Shown here piece after piece: positions 11,880-22,726 of a DNA stretch of 64,000 nt. Made by a program: the position numbers and the translations under genes. The notes beneath the pieces are model-generated. The model was not told the origin of the DNA. It saw only the letters and a program-made list of their open reading frames with translations, and made no database searches. Source of the DNA: Begonia masoniana (lineage: Eukaryota; Streptophyta; Magnoliopsida; Cucurbitales; Begoniaceae); contig CM039502.1 in NCBI GenBank assembly GCA_022432975.1, forward strand, positions 73,303,497 to 73,367,496, in the 5' to 3' direction. Numbering within the stretch: position 1 is the first letter of the stretch; each line of letters begins with the position of its first letter.

Positions 11880-11891
11880 TGGTATCAGAGC
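11880..11891 (+). other. Primer-binding site, initiator tRNA-Met type
   Basis: TGGTATCAGAGC, the standard complement of the 3' end of plant initiator tRNA-Met, two bases after the LTR end. Confidence 0.92.
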
Positions 11892-11942
11892 GAGGTTAAT
11901 ATTTGTCTAATTGTGATTAAAAGAATATTTGCATATCTAGAA

Positions 11943-12745
11943 ATGGAATTCAACACAAACACAACACACATAGAGAGACAATCTATTTCTAGACTCCCAT
12001 TTTTTTATGGTAACGACTATGTATATTTGAAAGCTAGGATGATAATTTTTGTTCAAGCTATGGATTATGAAATATGGACTATAATTGAAAATGGTCCTTT
12101 TAAGGCTGTCAAAACTGAAAATGGAGTCAGTGTTCCTAAATTGACTTGTGAACTAACTGACTCGGACAAGAGAAACCTAAGTTTAAATGCTAAAGCTATA
12201 AACACCCTATATTGTGCACTGAATAGAGATGAATTTAATAGGGTACAAGGTTGCGAGAGTGCACAAGAAATATTGGCATTTACTTGAAATCACACATGAG
12301 GGAACTAATCAAGTTAAAGAAAGTAAATTGAGTATGCTTGTGCATGAATATGAATTATTTTCAATGGAAAATGATGAGACTATTTCTTCTAAGTTTACTC
12401 GCTTTACTAACGTTACTAACAGTTTAAAAGTTCTTGTTAAAGTTTATTCAAACAAAGAGTTAGTTAGGAAGATTCTGAGGTGTCTACCAAGAGGATGGCA
12501 ACCAAAGGTGACAGCCATCCAAGAAATAAAAGATCTCAAAGTGATGAATCTTGAAGAACTCATCAGATCTCTCATGACACATGAGATCACAATGAGAGCT
12601 AACGAGAAGGAGGATCTCAAAGAAAATGAAACCTCCAAAAGAAGACATATTGCTCTCAAAATCTTATCAAGCAAGCAAGATGAATCGGAGCAAGAAGAGG
12701 ACGATGAGGAGATAGCTTTCATCACAAGGAGGTTTACCAGATACA
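11943..12745 (+). pseudogene. SIRE-like gag, N-terminal part (frameshifted)
   Basis: Starts at the ATG of MEFNTNTTHIERQ. The copia gag motif YLKARMIIFVQAMDYEIW follows, then (after a one-base shift near 12255, apparently an extra T) the HEGTNQVKESK and LRCLPRGWQPKVTAIQE blocks of the family. An acidic segment SEQEEDDEEIAFITRRF comes next. The ORF then runs into organelle-like sequence at about 12745. Its zinc knuckle continues at 15478. Capsid function is known for the family; this copy is broken. Confidence 0.85.
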
Positions 12746-14335
12746 AATCACGAGAATTTCTATTTTTCCTCGAATTTTTCATCGATAGGAAAAGGATTTA
12801 ATCCTTTTAAGAAAGAAAGTTTTTGATCGAAATATAAATCAAACGAAAGACCCTTTAACTATTAAAGGGTTAATAGAACGAATCACCCTTTTACCACTAA
12901 ACTATACCCGCTACAATGCTATTATTGCATATAAATCGACCTTTTGTCGAACACAAAAATAGGTCCTAGTAATAAGTAATAAAAAAATAGGATCAGAAAA
13001 AAAATCATGAAAATGAGAGCGTTGACATATTTTTATCAGGAAGACTAATGAGATTAGTAAACGAGGACTCATTTAACTAATTAAATGATAAGTTTTTTTT
13101 ATTCCAGTAAAAAAAAGTAAATAAAAAAAGAAAGAATAATAAGCTTTGATTCTCTATCATTTGATTCTGTATCATAGGAATCGAAATAATCCTTCTTATG
13201 ATATGATTGTTGTTTCGATTTTTGTTATTTTATTTCAAAAGTTTTCAAACGATTCATTGGAACAAAAAAAAAAAGCCCGGCTAGGTACTGACCAGGCCAG
13301 GCCGTGGAAAGAAAAAGGGACTTTTCGGACGACAAGGTACTTTTATTGATTTGATTTATTATTTAATATATATATATTTTCATTTTATTTTTTATTTTCT
13401 TAATTTATTCAAAATTTTATTTATTAACATTTAATAGATTGGTATTTATATATTCAAATATTGGATTGTAGATATCTCTTTTGAGCCCTTACTTTATTTA
13501 AAATCTAATTGGAATTGGAATTTCTGATAAAAGTATATAATTAGCATAATACCTAATAATGAAAATACCATCAAATCGGAAAGAAACAGTTCTAAGACGA
13601 AAACTCTGATCTTGTTTCACAGATTCTTCCAAATGCAAATAACATTCTTTCACTCGGTTTATCTCTTTACTTGGTGACGAAATCGAACTGAAGGTAGCTC
13701 TTGAAAAGCTAGTTGATAGAATCTAATTCATTGAAATTCCGTCCAGTAAAATAGAAGAATTAGAAATCTCTAAAATAATAGATAAGAATATCGCAAATAA
13801 AGCCATTCCAATACCCATCAAAGGAGTAGTTCCCCACCCAGGAGCTACTTTCCCATATTCTGAATTTAACGCATTATCCACACATGTCATACATCTTTCA
13901 TATAGGATGGTCTTAGAAAGCACCTAAGTGTTGGACATTTGCATGATACAGGCAGCAAGAAGAAGCAGTAACCTGAGCCCGTTTGGAAGCGTGGACCAGA
14001 CAATAGGCGTTTGTCGAAGCAAGATAGCGGGCTGAACATGACGAGGAAATGAAAAAAGATGATTCAAGATGCACCCAAGCATGTTATCTATATTATATAA
14101 AGGGGGGATGCTCAAACTCTTTCTTCTCAACTGTGTTCTTTTACACAGAATAACTACCCACTGGTACGAAAAGCACTCACTGATATCTCACCCCCCCTTT
14201 CCTAAGGGGAAGGTAGACGCGAGTATGCGACAGGAGTCCCTCTCCACCTAAAAAGGTATCCAATAAGTTCTTCCAGAACCCGCAGCAGATTTCCTCACTT
14301 ATACAAATATGCGATTCATTCTATATTTGTATAAG
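12746..14335. other. Organelle-derived DNA insertion inside gag
   Basis: From about 12750 the sequence changes to AT-rich, plastid-like spacer DNA and includes a psbH fragment on the minus strand (13723-13870). From about 13920 to 14330 the base composition and style change again, perhaps mitochondrial, which I cannot prove. It replaces the gag segment and the left end of the neighbouring hAT-like element, so it looks like filler DNA captured during double-strand-break repair rather than a transposon. Confidence 0.7.
13723..13870 (-). pseudogene. psbH: Plastid psbH fragment (photosystem II H protein, C-terminal two thirds)
   Basis: The translation [20 protein letters not shown] and then [14 protein letters not shown] is the C-terminal part of photosystem II phosphoprotein PsbH, including its single membrane helix and the DGISMN end with stop. 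The N-terminal phosphorylation region is missing; upstream residues on the same frame are unrelated. In the plastid this is a small PSII core subunit. Here it is a nuclear-located (or assembly-joined) non-functional copy. Confidence 0.9.
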
Positions 14336-15477
14336 TATAGTGTATAGCAAGTTCGATTCGGTTCTGTTTTGGACCGAACAGAACCGAACTCATCGGTTTC
14401 AGTTTCAATTTCCAAACCCGAAACTAAAATCAAAACCGATTGACTTATACCAGACCCGAACCAAAATTTTTAGTTTCAGTTTGGTTCGGGTCTGGTCGGT
14501 TCCTGCTCCTTTGACCACGTTGACTTGGCTGCTTCACTCCACGACTCCTTGATGGGCCCTTGCTGCTGCCTCTTCCTGGAAGTCAGTTGTTCTCTCCAAG
14601 AAGCTTATCCATCTTCACAGCAAATCTTTTGAATTTTGATGCATCAAATATTTAGGATAAAAGAAATACCGAATCACTAACAAAAATAGAAACAATCTAA
14701 CAACATTCAAAATTTTGAAAGACAGAAAACAGATTACATAGCAGAATCATCAATCATGTAGCAGTAAAAAAGGATTTAGGCTTGAAAGACAGAAAACATA
14801 TTAAAATAGCTAAAGAAAAAAAAAAGAAATTACAGCCTAAAAGTTTTCATCTTTTCGAGTAAAAATAGAAATCTGGTTTTGGCAAAAGAATTCTAATCTG
14901 CAGCAAGAAACTCGAATTCGAATAGCCAAGAGACATTCCTCTTTTTGAACACAAACAGTACAGAAAAGCAGAAGCCAACCGTTTTATTGATGAAGACAAT
15001 TGATCAGTCGGAGCGCAAATCGAAGGCGGGACAGTGAGCTGGAGCGTGAATCGGAGCGAGGAGTCGTCACTCGTCTGTCGTCTGTCGGAGCTTGTCGTCT
15101 GTCGCTCGCTGGAGCACCAAGGAGCCATCACCCGTCAATCCTCTGTCGCTACCGCTGGAGCACCGAGGAGTCGTCGGTCGTCTGTCGCTTCGCTGGAGTG
15201 GAGGCTGGCTAGAGGAGTTGAGCGATGACGAGGAGTTCAGTTCATGACCTAAACCGAAAATCCCGAGTCCCCGACACCCTAAGGCCTAATCATTAATCAA
15301 CCCTTCAGGTTTCTGTTTTTCAATTCGGTTCAAGTTTGACTTCCACCCAAACCAAATCCGTAAGCTTATTAGTGAGCCCGACCCAAACACAAAAAACAAC
15401 TCCTGCACCCGAACCGACCCGAACCAAACCCTTGGGCTGGTTCGGTTCCTCGGGTCGGTTTTGGGTCTGCCCACCCC
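14336..15477. mobile_element. hAT-like non-autonomous element, left end lost
   Basis: The right end TGCCCACCCCTA (15466-15477) is the inverted terminus typical of hAT non-autonomous elements (TAGGGGTGGGCA). Both sides are rich in subterminal GGTTCGGTTC-type motifs (14350-14510 and 15310-15470). The sequence after the end is AAGCCAGG, the gag zinc-knuckle codons; the matching left TSD is not present, consistent with loss of the left end where organelle DNA was joined. No transposase is encoded. Confidence 0.7.
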
Positions 15478-15644
15478 TAAAGCCAGGACACATCAAGGCT
15501 GATTGTCCACAAACAAAGAAAAGCAAAAAGAAATTCAAGAAGAGAGCAATCAAGGCCACCTAGGATGACAGTGAAAGTCACATTTCTTCAGAAGACGAGG
15601 AAGTTGCCAACCTGTGCTTCATGACACACGAAAATGAGGTTAGT
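15478..15644 (+). pseudogene. SIRE-like gag, zinc-knuckle segment
   Basis: The frame reads KPGHIKADCPQTKKSKKKFK and then an acidic region ending CFMTHENEV. PGHIKADCP is the second half of a CCHC knuckle (GHxxxxC). The frame continues without loss at 23330 once the LTR stack is removed, giving the serine-rich SHSFSDSENEDGE segment. It is a middle piece of the gag of the element starting at 10621. Confidence 0.85.
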
Positions 15645-16817
15645 TGTAACTGTAACTGTAACACCCGGGATTTTAAGAATAATAAAATAGGTTGTTTTAA
15701 TTAATTTAAAGAAAAGTGAATGGTTTTAGGTTCGAGTATTTTTCAGTGAAATTAAGTTGTGGGTTATAATTTAAGAATTAGATTTGATTAATTTAAGTTA
15801 TGTTAGTTATTGGGTTAATTAGTTATGCTCGGGAGTTTCGATGGAGGAGTTAGACCGAGGGTGAGGTAAGAGATTTATCGATGGTTCGTTACGTTATTAC
15901 TGAATGTACGAGAGGGTAAAACGGTAATTAGCTAGTTTAAATTAAAGAAATAGTTTTAGTTTATTATTATTACTATTATTATTATTAAAATAAAATCAAA
16001 CAACAGAATAGCCGAAGCTATTTCGCGTCGCGCGAGGAGCAGGGGAGACGGAGGCGAAGGAGAAGCGACGATCAGCCGAGCAACCACTGGCGGTTTTCGG
16101 TGTTCTCCAGCCAGACGACGGCGACGAGCGGTTGCCGGCCCCTCTCCGCGCACGAACCGAACGGTAAGCCCTAGTTTCTCCATGTTTCGGGTCTATTCAG
16201 GGCCGAGAGTGACGAGCCGGATTTGGCTCCGATCACCGGCCATTTTTGATCACCTCCGGCGTGGATTTGCCGACCCTTGGTCCGGCTTGGGTCGCCTGGT
16301 CGTGATGAGCCCGATTTGGGCGAAAAACAGTGAAGGCCGATTTGGGGCATTTTGGTTTTGGTGTGTGTAACTCGGGATTTTGGTTATATTAGTCAAATTG
16401 AAGGTGTGGGTGGTCGATTGGTGAAGAATTTGGTGGAATTTGATGGAAAATCAGAAAAGGGGAAATTTCTGGGTGAAGGGCAGTTCAGGTTTTCTAATTT
16501 TTGACCTAGATACGGTCATTTGTTTTAAAATTCCTTTTGGCAAGTTAAAATAGGTTGTTAGAGGAGTACATGGCCGCTGGAATCGTTCGATTCCGATATC
16601 CGACGCAAAAATTACGCGCGTTCGAAGCTTCGGGTCGGTTTTTACCGAACCCAAATTAGTGGCCCGTTTAGTTAGGTTTTAGTTGGATTAGACTAGAAAT
16701 ATAGTTTGAAAGTTAATTGGTGAAAGTAAACTTGATTTAATGAAGTTTGGCTATTTGTCGTAGGTAGAGCCGTAGGTGGACAGGTAACCGAGTATCCTCA
16801 GCGAGCTAGGACGCCAA

Positions 16818-17510
16818 GTAAGTAGTGGTAGCTATTCCTTCGCCTTCGGGCCTACACCATAGAATGGTAGGGTTATTTACTTCGTGTTGTGTTGTGTTGT
16901 GTTGTTGGTTTCATGTGGTATTGTATATTTGAAGCATGCATCATGGTATAGCACGTTAGGTACGATTAGTGGCATTGTTTGGCATTGTGTTTGGCATTAT
17001 GAGCATGAATGTAATCAGATAAAGTGAATTGTAAAATGCATCTCGAATAGTGTGCCTTGTCGGGCTGAGGTGCTGGTGTGTAGCACCCCGAAGGGTACTC
17101 TATGAGAGATGATCGGCTAAAACATATATTGCATTTCGAATAGTGTGCCTTGTCGGGCTGAGGTGCTGGTGTGTAGCACCCCGAAGGGTACTCTATGAGA
17201 GGTGAACGGCTAAAACATGTAATCCTGAATAGTGTGCCTTGTCGGGCTGAGGTGCTGGTGTGTAGCACCCCGAGGGGACCTCTATGAAGGATGGTGGTTC
17301 TGAGTGTGGCCATCCTAGACGGTTATAGGATGTGTGCCAACTCATTTCACACGGCTTATGAAACGATTTAAAGCAACGAACAACAAATAAACACAACTGA
17401 GCGGTAGAAACTGCATGGGTTAGGTTGATTGCATTGTATTGTTGTCTCATTCGTTACTCCCTACTTGCTAAGCGTAAGCTTACGTGTGTGTGTGTGTTCT
17501 GTGGTGTAGG
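16818..17510 (+). other. Intron-like module in LTR B with complementary arms
   Basis: GTAAGTAGTGG starts at 16818. The left arm is CCTACACCATAGAA (16851-16864) and the right arm TTCTGTGGTGTAGG (17497-17510). All 14 positions pair counting one G-U. Between them are three hairpin repeats. The right arm ends with acceptor-like GTAG/GTG, preceded by a TGTGTGTGTGT tract. Confidence 0.55.
17044..17290 (+). repeat. Three ~92 bp repeats with hairpins in LTR B
   Basis: Three copies beginning GAATAGTGTGCCTTGTCGGG near 17045, 17138 and 17226. Each contains GGTGCTGGTGTGTAGCACC, a six-pair hairpin. They lie between the pairing arms of LTR B. Confidence 0.8.
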
Positions 17511-18689
17511 TGACGACAGGAGTACAGATTAGAGCTACGAGGAAAGCTAGGATTGGGACACAGTCGATGATGTACGCGGTATGTCGGTGCGGGCAATTGT
17601 CGGGGCGTCTCGACCATGGTCTTCGGAAAGACGTGGGTGGAACCGTACTTTTGGGGTCGTGTATAATTTACAATTATTTTGGTAGTTTGTAGAGTTATTG
17701 CATTGCATAGCTATTTGTAGTTGGTGTATATAATCATAGTTAAGGGTGATATGTCTCCCTATATTATGGACTTTCTTCATTTAGGGATGCTAGTATTTTA
17801 GTTTCCTCCTTACTAATATTTGGAGGTTTGATATTCTGGATTGGTTGGGGTTTATTCGTTTGCAGGTACCTAGCATTTTGGGGGCGCCATTTTCAGGCGT
17901 TACTTTGCCGAAATTTTCGGGAAGGACGCCGTGGTGCTTAAAGGTTCGGAGTAAGGGAATTAGTGAGTCTAGGCAGCTAGGTATGACATAAGAGAGTTTC
18001 GGGAGTTTAGTTTTAAATTCCATTGTGTCAGTCCTAATTTATGATTTAGGGTTTATGATAATTATTTTAAATTAGGTTTTAACGTAGGATTGGTCAGTAA
18101 AGTAGCGCACCGAGCCAGGGTGGGTTCGGGGGCGTTATAGTAACACCCGGTTCTTTAGAACTAAGTCTTATTTCTTTCTAAAATTAATGACACACTTTAA
18201 ATGGTGATAGTAAATGTAGGGTTATTGAGTAACTAGGCAAGGGTATAAGAGTAACTTGAAATTTATTAAAGGGAAGAGATTTAGTGATAAATGCACTATA
18301 GCCGCCACTGTTTCATCTTTACTCCTTTCGGTATTCGACTCAAGCTCAGCAGAGCTCTCGGCGATTCTCCCACCCGATTTCCCTTTCAACCTGGTAAGTT
18401 TTCCCCATTTCTCTCGGGTTTAAGCAGTTAGACAACTGAGGGAGTATAATGTGGGGATTTCGCGGATGTTGTGAATGAGAGTAGATTCGGGTTTAGTGTA
18501 AAATTTGGGGATGCTCTGTGAATAGAACTCCTAACTGTTCACTTAGGTTTTCTGAATGCTTTAGAATGAGGATTTGTAAGGATTGGCTTGATGCTCTGTT
18601 TATGGTTCTAGGTGAGCAATTTCGAAGCAACCCCTAACCGAGTATTCACCAGGAATCCAACTAAGTGAAGTATTGTGTGTGCCTTCGGG

Positions 18690-19158
18690 CCTACATCACA
18701 AAACAGTAGGGTTATGCATGTTTGAGTGTTTTCTTTATGTCATGCATCATGTTTTTGAAGAAACACAAAAATGAATTTACATGGAATGAATGGTAAGGCA
18801 AGAACAGAACGTGTTATGATAGTTATTAAGGGAACTAATCCGCCCCTTAATTGATGTAGTGGATTTATAAAATTGGGAGATTGATCCCACTCCCAAGGGA
18901 ACTGAGGGATCAGATTAGCTATTAAGGGAATCCATCCGCCCCTTAATCGAGCAGAGGATGTATAACATTGGGAGGATTGATCCCACTCCCAAGGGAACCG
19001 AGGAATCAGATCAGTTATGAATGAATGTAAATGCAACTGAGATGAGAAAGTAGAAATTTGCATATTTAGGAATTTTGTCTTTCAGCTTTTCAGCATCTCA
19101 TTTTCTTACTGCTTTACTTACTTAGCATTAGGCTAATAGATGAGTTTTGTGATGTAGG
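18690..19158 (+). other. Paired-arm module in LTR C (donor-like site altered)
   Basis: Left arm CCTACATCACAAAAC (18690-18704) and right arm GTTTTGTGATGTAGG (19144-19158) are perfect complements over 15 bases. Upstream, where family copy C' has CCAGGTAAGTA, this copy has CCAACTAAGTG, so the splice donor would be lost here. TTAGCATTAGGCTAA, a small hairpin, lies about 15 bases before the right arm. Confidence 0.55.
18825..19010 (+). repeat. Two ~98 bp hairpin repeats in LTR C
   Basis: Two copies, each with TTAAGGGA...CCCCTTAA and GGGAG...CTCCC inverted pairs, beginning near 18829 and 18923. The same unit opens the window at 1-60 in reverse orientation. Confidence 0.75.
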
Positions 19159-19497
19159 TGTTGAGGATACTGTAGGTGATTTCCTTGTGTGCACAGATGA
19201 ATAGATGAGGTTGGAGGAGTACATTCATGCTTCGGTCTAGTAAACTGATGAGGCGGGTTAACTGTGTCAGTAGTATGAAGGTTTAGTTGACAATGTTTTC
19301 AATTTAAGTGGGTTGAATTTTCATGACCGTAGTGGTTTCAATGTTTTGAATACCTTTTTTTTTTTAGATTTACTGATAATAGTATTCTGTTGGATTGTAC
19401 GTTGTATTCACTGGATTTTAGTAATGCAATAGTTTGAATTGTTTCTGAATGGTTTCATGAAGTGAGTAAATCCTTTCCGTAGTTTAGAGTTTGTGTT

Positions 19498-20456
19498 CTG
19501 TTCTCTGTCGGTAGAGGACTATCGATAGATGAAGTCTATCGGCAGATGTTGAGTTGTTATTCTGTTCTCTATCGATAGATGAAGTCTATCGGCAGATGTT
19601 GAGTTGTTATTCTGTTCTCTATCGATAGATGAAGTCTATCGGCAGATGTTGAGTTGTTATTCTGTTCTCTATCGATAGATGAAGTCTATCGGCAGATGTT
19701 GAGTTGTTATTCTGTTCTCTATCGATAGATGAAGTCTATCGGCAGATGTTGAGTTGTTATTCTGTTCTCTATCGATAGATGAAGTCTATCGGCAGATGTT
19801 GAGTTGTTATTCTGTTCTCTATCGATAGATGAAGTCTATCGGCAGATGTTGAGTTGTTATTCTGTTCTCTATCGATAGATGAAGTCTATCGGCAGATGTT
19901 GAGTTGTTATTCTGTTCTCTATCGATAGATGAAGTCTATCGGCAGATGTTGAGTTGTTATTCTGTTCTCTATCGATAGATGAAGTCTATCGGCAGATGTT
20001 GAGTTGTTATTCTGTTCTCTATCGATAGATGAAGTCTATCGGCAGATGTTGAGTTGTTATTCTGTTCTCTATCGATAGATGAAGTCTATCGGCAGATGTT
20101 GAGTTGTTATTCTGTTCTCTATCGATAGATGAAGTCTATCGGCAGATGTTGAGTTGTTATTCTGTTCTCTATCGATAGATGAAGTCTATCGGCAGATGTT
20201 GAGTTGTTATTCTGTTCTCTATCGATAGATGAAGTCTATCGGCAGATGTTGAGTTGTTATTCTGTTCTCTATCGATAGATGAAGTCTATCGGCAGATGTT
20301 GAGTTGTTATTCTGTTCTCTATCGATAGATGAAGTCTATCGGCAGATGTTGAGTTGTTATTCTGTTCTCTATCGATAGATGAAGTCTATCGGCAGATGTT
20401 GAGTTGTTATTCTGTTCTCTATCGATAGATGAAGTCTATCGGCAGAAGTTGAGTTG
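19498..20456 (+). repeat. 50 bp satellite, 19 near-identical copies, in LTR C
   Basis: The core ATCGATAGATGAAGTCTATC recurs at exact 50 bp steps from 19521 to 20421, nineteen copies. Only the edge copies differ by more than a base or so. Each unit carries the 12-base palindrome TCTATCGATAGA (the first copy has ACTATCGATAGA). Homogeneity points to recent expansion. Confidence 0.95.
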
Positions 20457-20576
20457 TTGTTACGTTGTCTAGCGGATTGCTCCTCATGGAACCAGCCATC
20501 GCATGATACAGATGTATTTTGTCGTTTAGTAATCGATATATGTAGCTTGTTTTACTGGTGGATGTATGATAAAACC

Positions 20577-20692
20577 GATCGGATGATGGCTGACGTCACC
20601 GGTGGATGTAGGAAGTGTTTTGTCATTTTGTGACCGGATGATGGCTGACGTCACCGGTGGATGTAGGAAGTGTTTTGTCGTTTTGTATCAGG
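20577..20692 (+). repeat. Two TGACGTCA-bearing repeats in LTR C
   Basis: Two ~55 bp copies of GATGATGGCTGACGTCACCG followed by GTGGATGTAGGAAGTG. The palindrome is at 20591 and 20646. Read on the reverse strand the unit is CCACCGGTGACGTCA, the same module that starts the array in LTR D at 9230, so the module occurs in two LTR families in opposite orientation. Confidence 0.75.
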
Positions 20693-21614
20693 TTGATGTA
20701 GCCAAAGTTTTGTCGCTTGTCACCAGGGAAGCCTTCTGGTTCCAATTTCAGCCTCTTCCGTTGACTTTGCTCGGCGGTAGATATGTTTGACTTCTGTAAC
20801 TTTTCGAGTATTTCACGATTTAAACCCTTATTTCCTTTGGCCGATTGTTTCTTACTATTCCAACCGATTATTCAAACATTTCTTTTATATAGTTTTGTTT
20901 AACCCTATTTTTGCTTAAATGATTTCCGCTGCTAGTTTTTTTTTTTTTAAATATTTCGAGGTTTTAGAAAATGTCAAATTTTGACTTTCGAGCGAAATTT
21001 TAAATTTTGTCCAAAGTTTCTTAGTTATATTCGGGTTAAGTGTAGCGAACCGAGTTTATATAATTCGGGGCGTTACAGTAACGCCCCAAGTTTCCACGAC
21101 CCGGTTCGCTACAGGGACTACTCTGAGCTAAGCGACTCCCTAGACTACTATCTCGCCCACTTAAATTGTTTCCTCCAATTCAATACATTTTCTTAGTCCG
21201 ATTTGTTAGGCACCGCGGCATTCTTCCCCCGAAAATTTCGGCAGAGTAACGCCTAAAATGGCGCCTCCCAAAATGCTATGTACCTGCATAACATAAATCC
21301 AGAATATTCCTAACCATCTAACCAACCAACAAAATCTCCAAACAATCATCGTACCAGCAATAAAATGCTATCGACCAAAATAAAGAAAATCCACAGTATA
21401 GGGTGACACATCACCCTGTATTATGACTATATACAACAAAATACCCAATGTCCCGAAACACTCAAAAGAAATCCTACTCCCTATCAACATCATGCCACGG
21501 CTCCATGGGTCGGGTCGCCCTAACACTGCTATCAGCCGGGGCCCTGGTCGCACGTCACCAACTGTCAGCTAACCCTGGTCAGGTTCTCGGTACTCACCCT
21601 CCTGCTCGGCAGTA

Positions 21615-22229
21615 CCTACACCACAGAACACACTATAAGCTCAAAGCTCAGAAAGTAGAGTGATTGAAAATAAGCATGAAGTATAAAAAACTAGTTACGC
21701 AATCCTAACACAAGCAGGTCACTACACACGTCGTCATCATCTCACGTTTGTAACGGTCCTCGGGGCGTCACGTATCGCCGTCCCCCGATTTAACCTCGAC
21801 CACATGGCGTTACGAATCGTCGTCCCACATGGCCAGGTGGCACCGTTCCTCGCCCTTACAACGGTCCCCGGGGCGTCACGTATCGCCGTCCCCCGGTTTT
21901 AACCTCGACCACGTGGCGTTACGAATCGCAGTCCCATGTGGCCAGGTGGCACCATTCCTCGCCTTTATAACGGTTCCCGGGGCGTCACGTATCGCCGTCC
22001 CCCGGTTTTAACCTCAACCACGTGGCCAGGTGGCACCGTTCCTCATCTCCTTTACTCTCCTATGCTTAAAACATACTGCATGCTAACCGTAATGTACTCA
22101 CCACGACTGCACCCACACATCACATACATACCTACGACTCACAACGTGTACAAAACTCACAACATGTATACAACTGTGGTGTAGGCCCAAAAGGGCCTCT
22201 CAAGCATTTACAACCACACTACTACTTAC
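21615..22229 (-). other. Intron-like module in LTR E with complementary arms
   Basis: On the minus strand: donor CCAG/GTAAGTAG at 22233-22222, left arm CCTACACCACAG (plus 22174-22185) and right arm CTGTGGTGTAGG (plus 21615-21626), a perfect 12-base pairing. Three repeats with CACGTGGCCAGGTGGCACC-like sequence lie between the arms. Confidence 0.5.
21745..22045 (-). repeat. Three ~118 bp repeats in LTR E
   Basis: Three copies carrying GGGGCGTCACGTATCGCCGT and GGCCAGGTGGCACCGTTCCT. They occupy the position that other, unrelated repeats occupy in LTRs A, B and C. Confidence 0.75.
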
Positions 22230-22709
22230 CTGGCGTCCTAGCTCGCTCGGGTTTAACACGTAGCATCACCTACGGCTTCACCTAGCATAATTAAAAATTC
22301 TTGTTAATACTTAGGCTTAAACTCGCCAATTTAATCTGAAACTAATTTTCTAACTTAACCCGACTCTTACCCAATTAAACAGGTCACTAATTTGGTTTGG
22401 TTAAAAACCAGCCCGAAACTTCGAACGCGCGTAACTTTTTCTACGCTTGTCGAAATGACTTGATTTTGGCGGCCACGTACTCCTCTAACAACCTAGTTTA
22501 ACATACCATGAGAGAATTTAAAACGAATAATCATAGTAAGGTCAAAACTTTAAAAAACAGAACTGGTTTTTAGGAATTCCAATTTTCCATTTTTGGTTTT
22601 TCAACAAACTCATTCAATCCATCACCAATTCATCACATTCTAACCTATTAAGCAAAATTTAAACAAATCCGAGGTTTCCAATTTCAAAACCCGGACCACA
22701 GCCCCGACC

Positions 22710-22726
22710 CCCCCCCCCCCCCCCCT
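22710..22726 (+). repeat. Poly-C run
   Basis: A run of about 17 cytosines inside LTR E. Its length is likely to be unreliable in any assembly. Confidence 0.8.

Larger units (their letters stand above)
15657..18139 (+). repeat. Solo LTR, family A/B (innermost layer, copy B)
   Basis: TGTAACACCCGGG at 15657 to GGGCGTTATA at 18139, 2,483 bp, flanked by GTAAC at 15652-15656 and 18140-18144. It is a full-length relative of copy A (726-3026). Internal domains are absent on both sides, so it is a solo LTR formed by LTR-LTR recombination. The short ORFs inside have no recognisable product. Confidence 0.88.
15651..21076 (+). repeat. Solo LTR, family C (middle layer)
   Basis: It begins with TGTAAC at 15651-15656, is broken there by LTR B, resumes with the duplicated GTAAC at 18140 (GTAACACCCGGTTC) and ends GGGGCGTTACA at 21076. 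Target duplication GTAAC: 15646-15650 and 21077-21081. About 2.94 kb without B. It contains two hairpin-rich ~98 bp repeats (18825-19010), a 19-copy 50 bp satellite (19498-20456) and two TGACGTCA repeats (20591, 20646). Family C also occurs at 1-725. Confidence 0.87.

Noticed and set aside
13146..13349. Functional plastid promoter or gene in the organelle-like insert
   Set aside because: Only a truncated psbH is recognisable; the insert is a mosaic lying in a dead retrotransposon.
19498..20456. Regular 50 bp spacing reminiscent of a CRISPR array
   Set aside because: The whole unit repeats without variable spacers and it lies inside a plant LTR; it is a tandem satellite.
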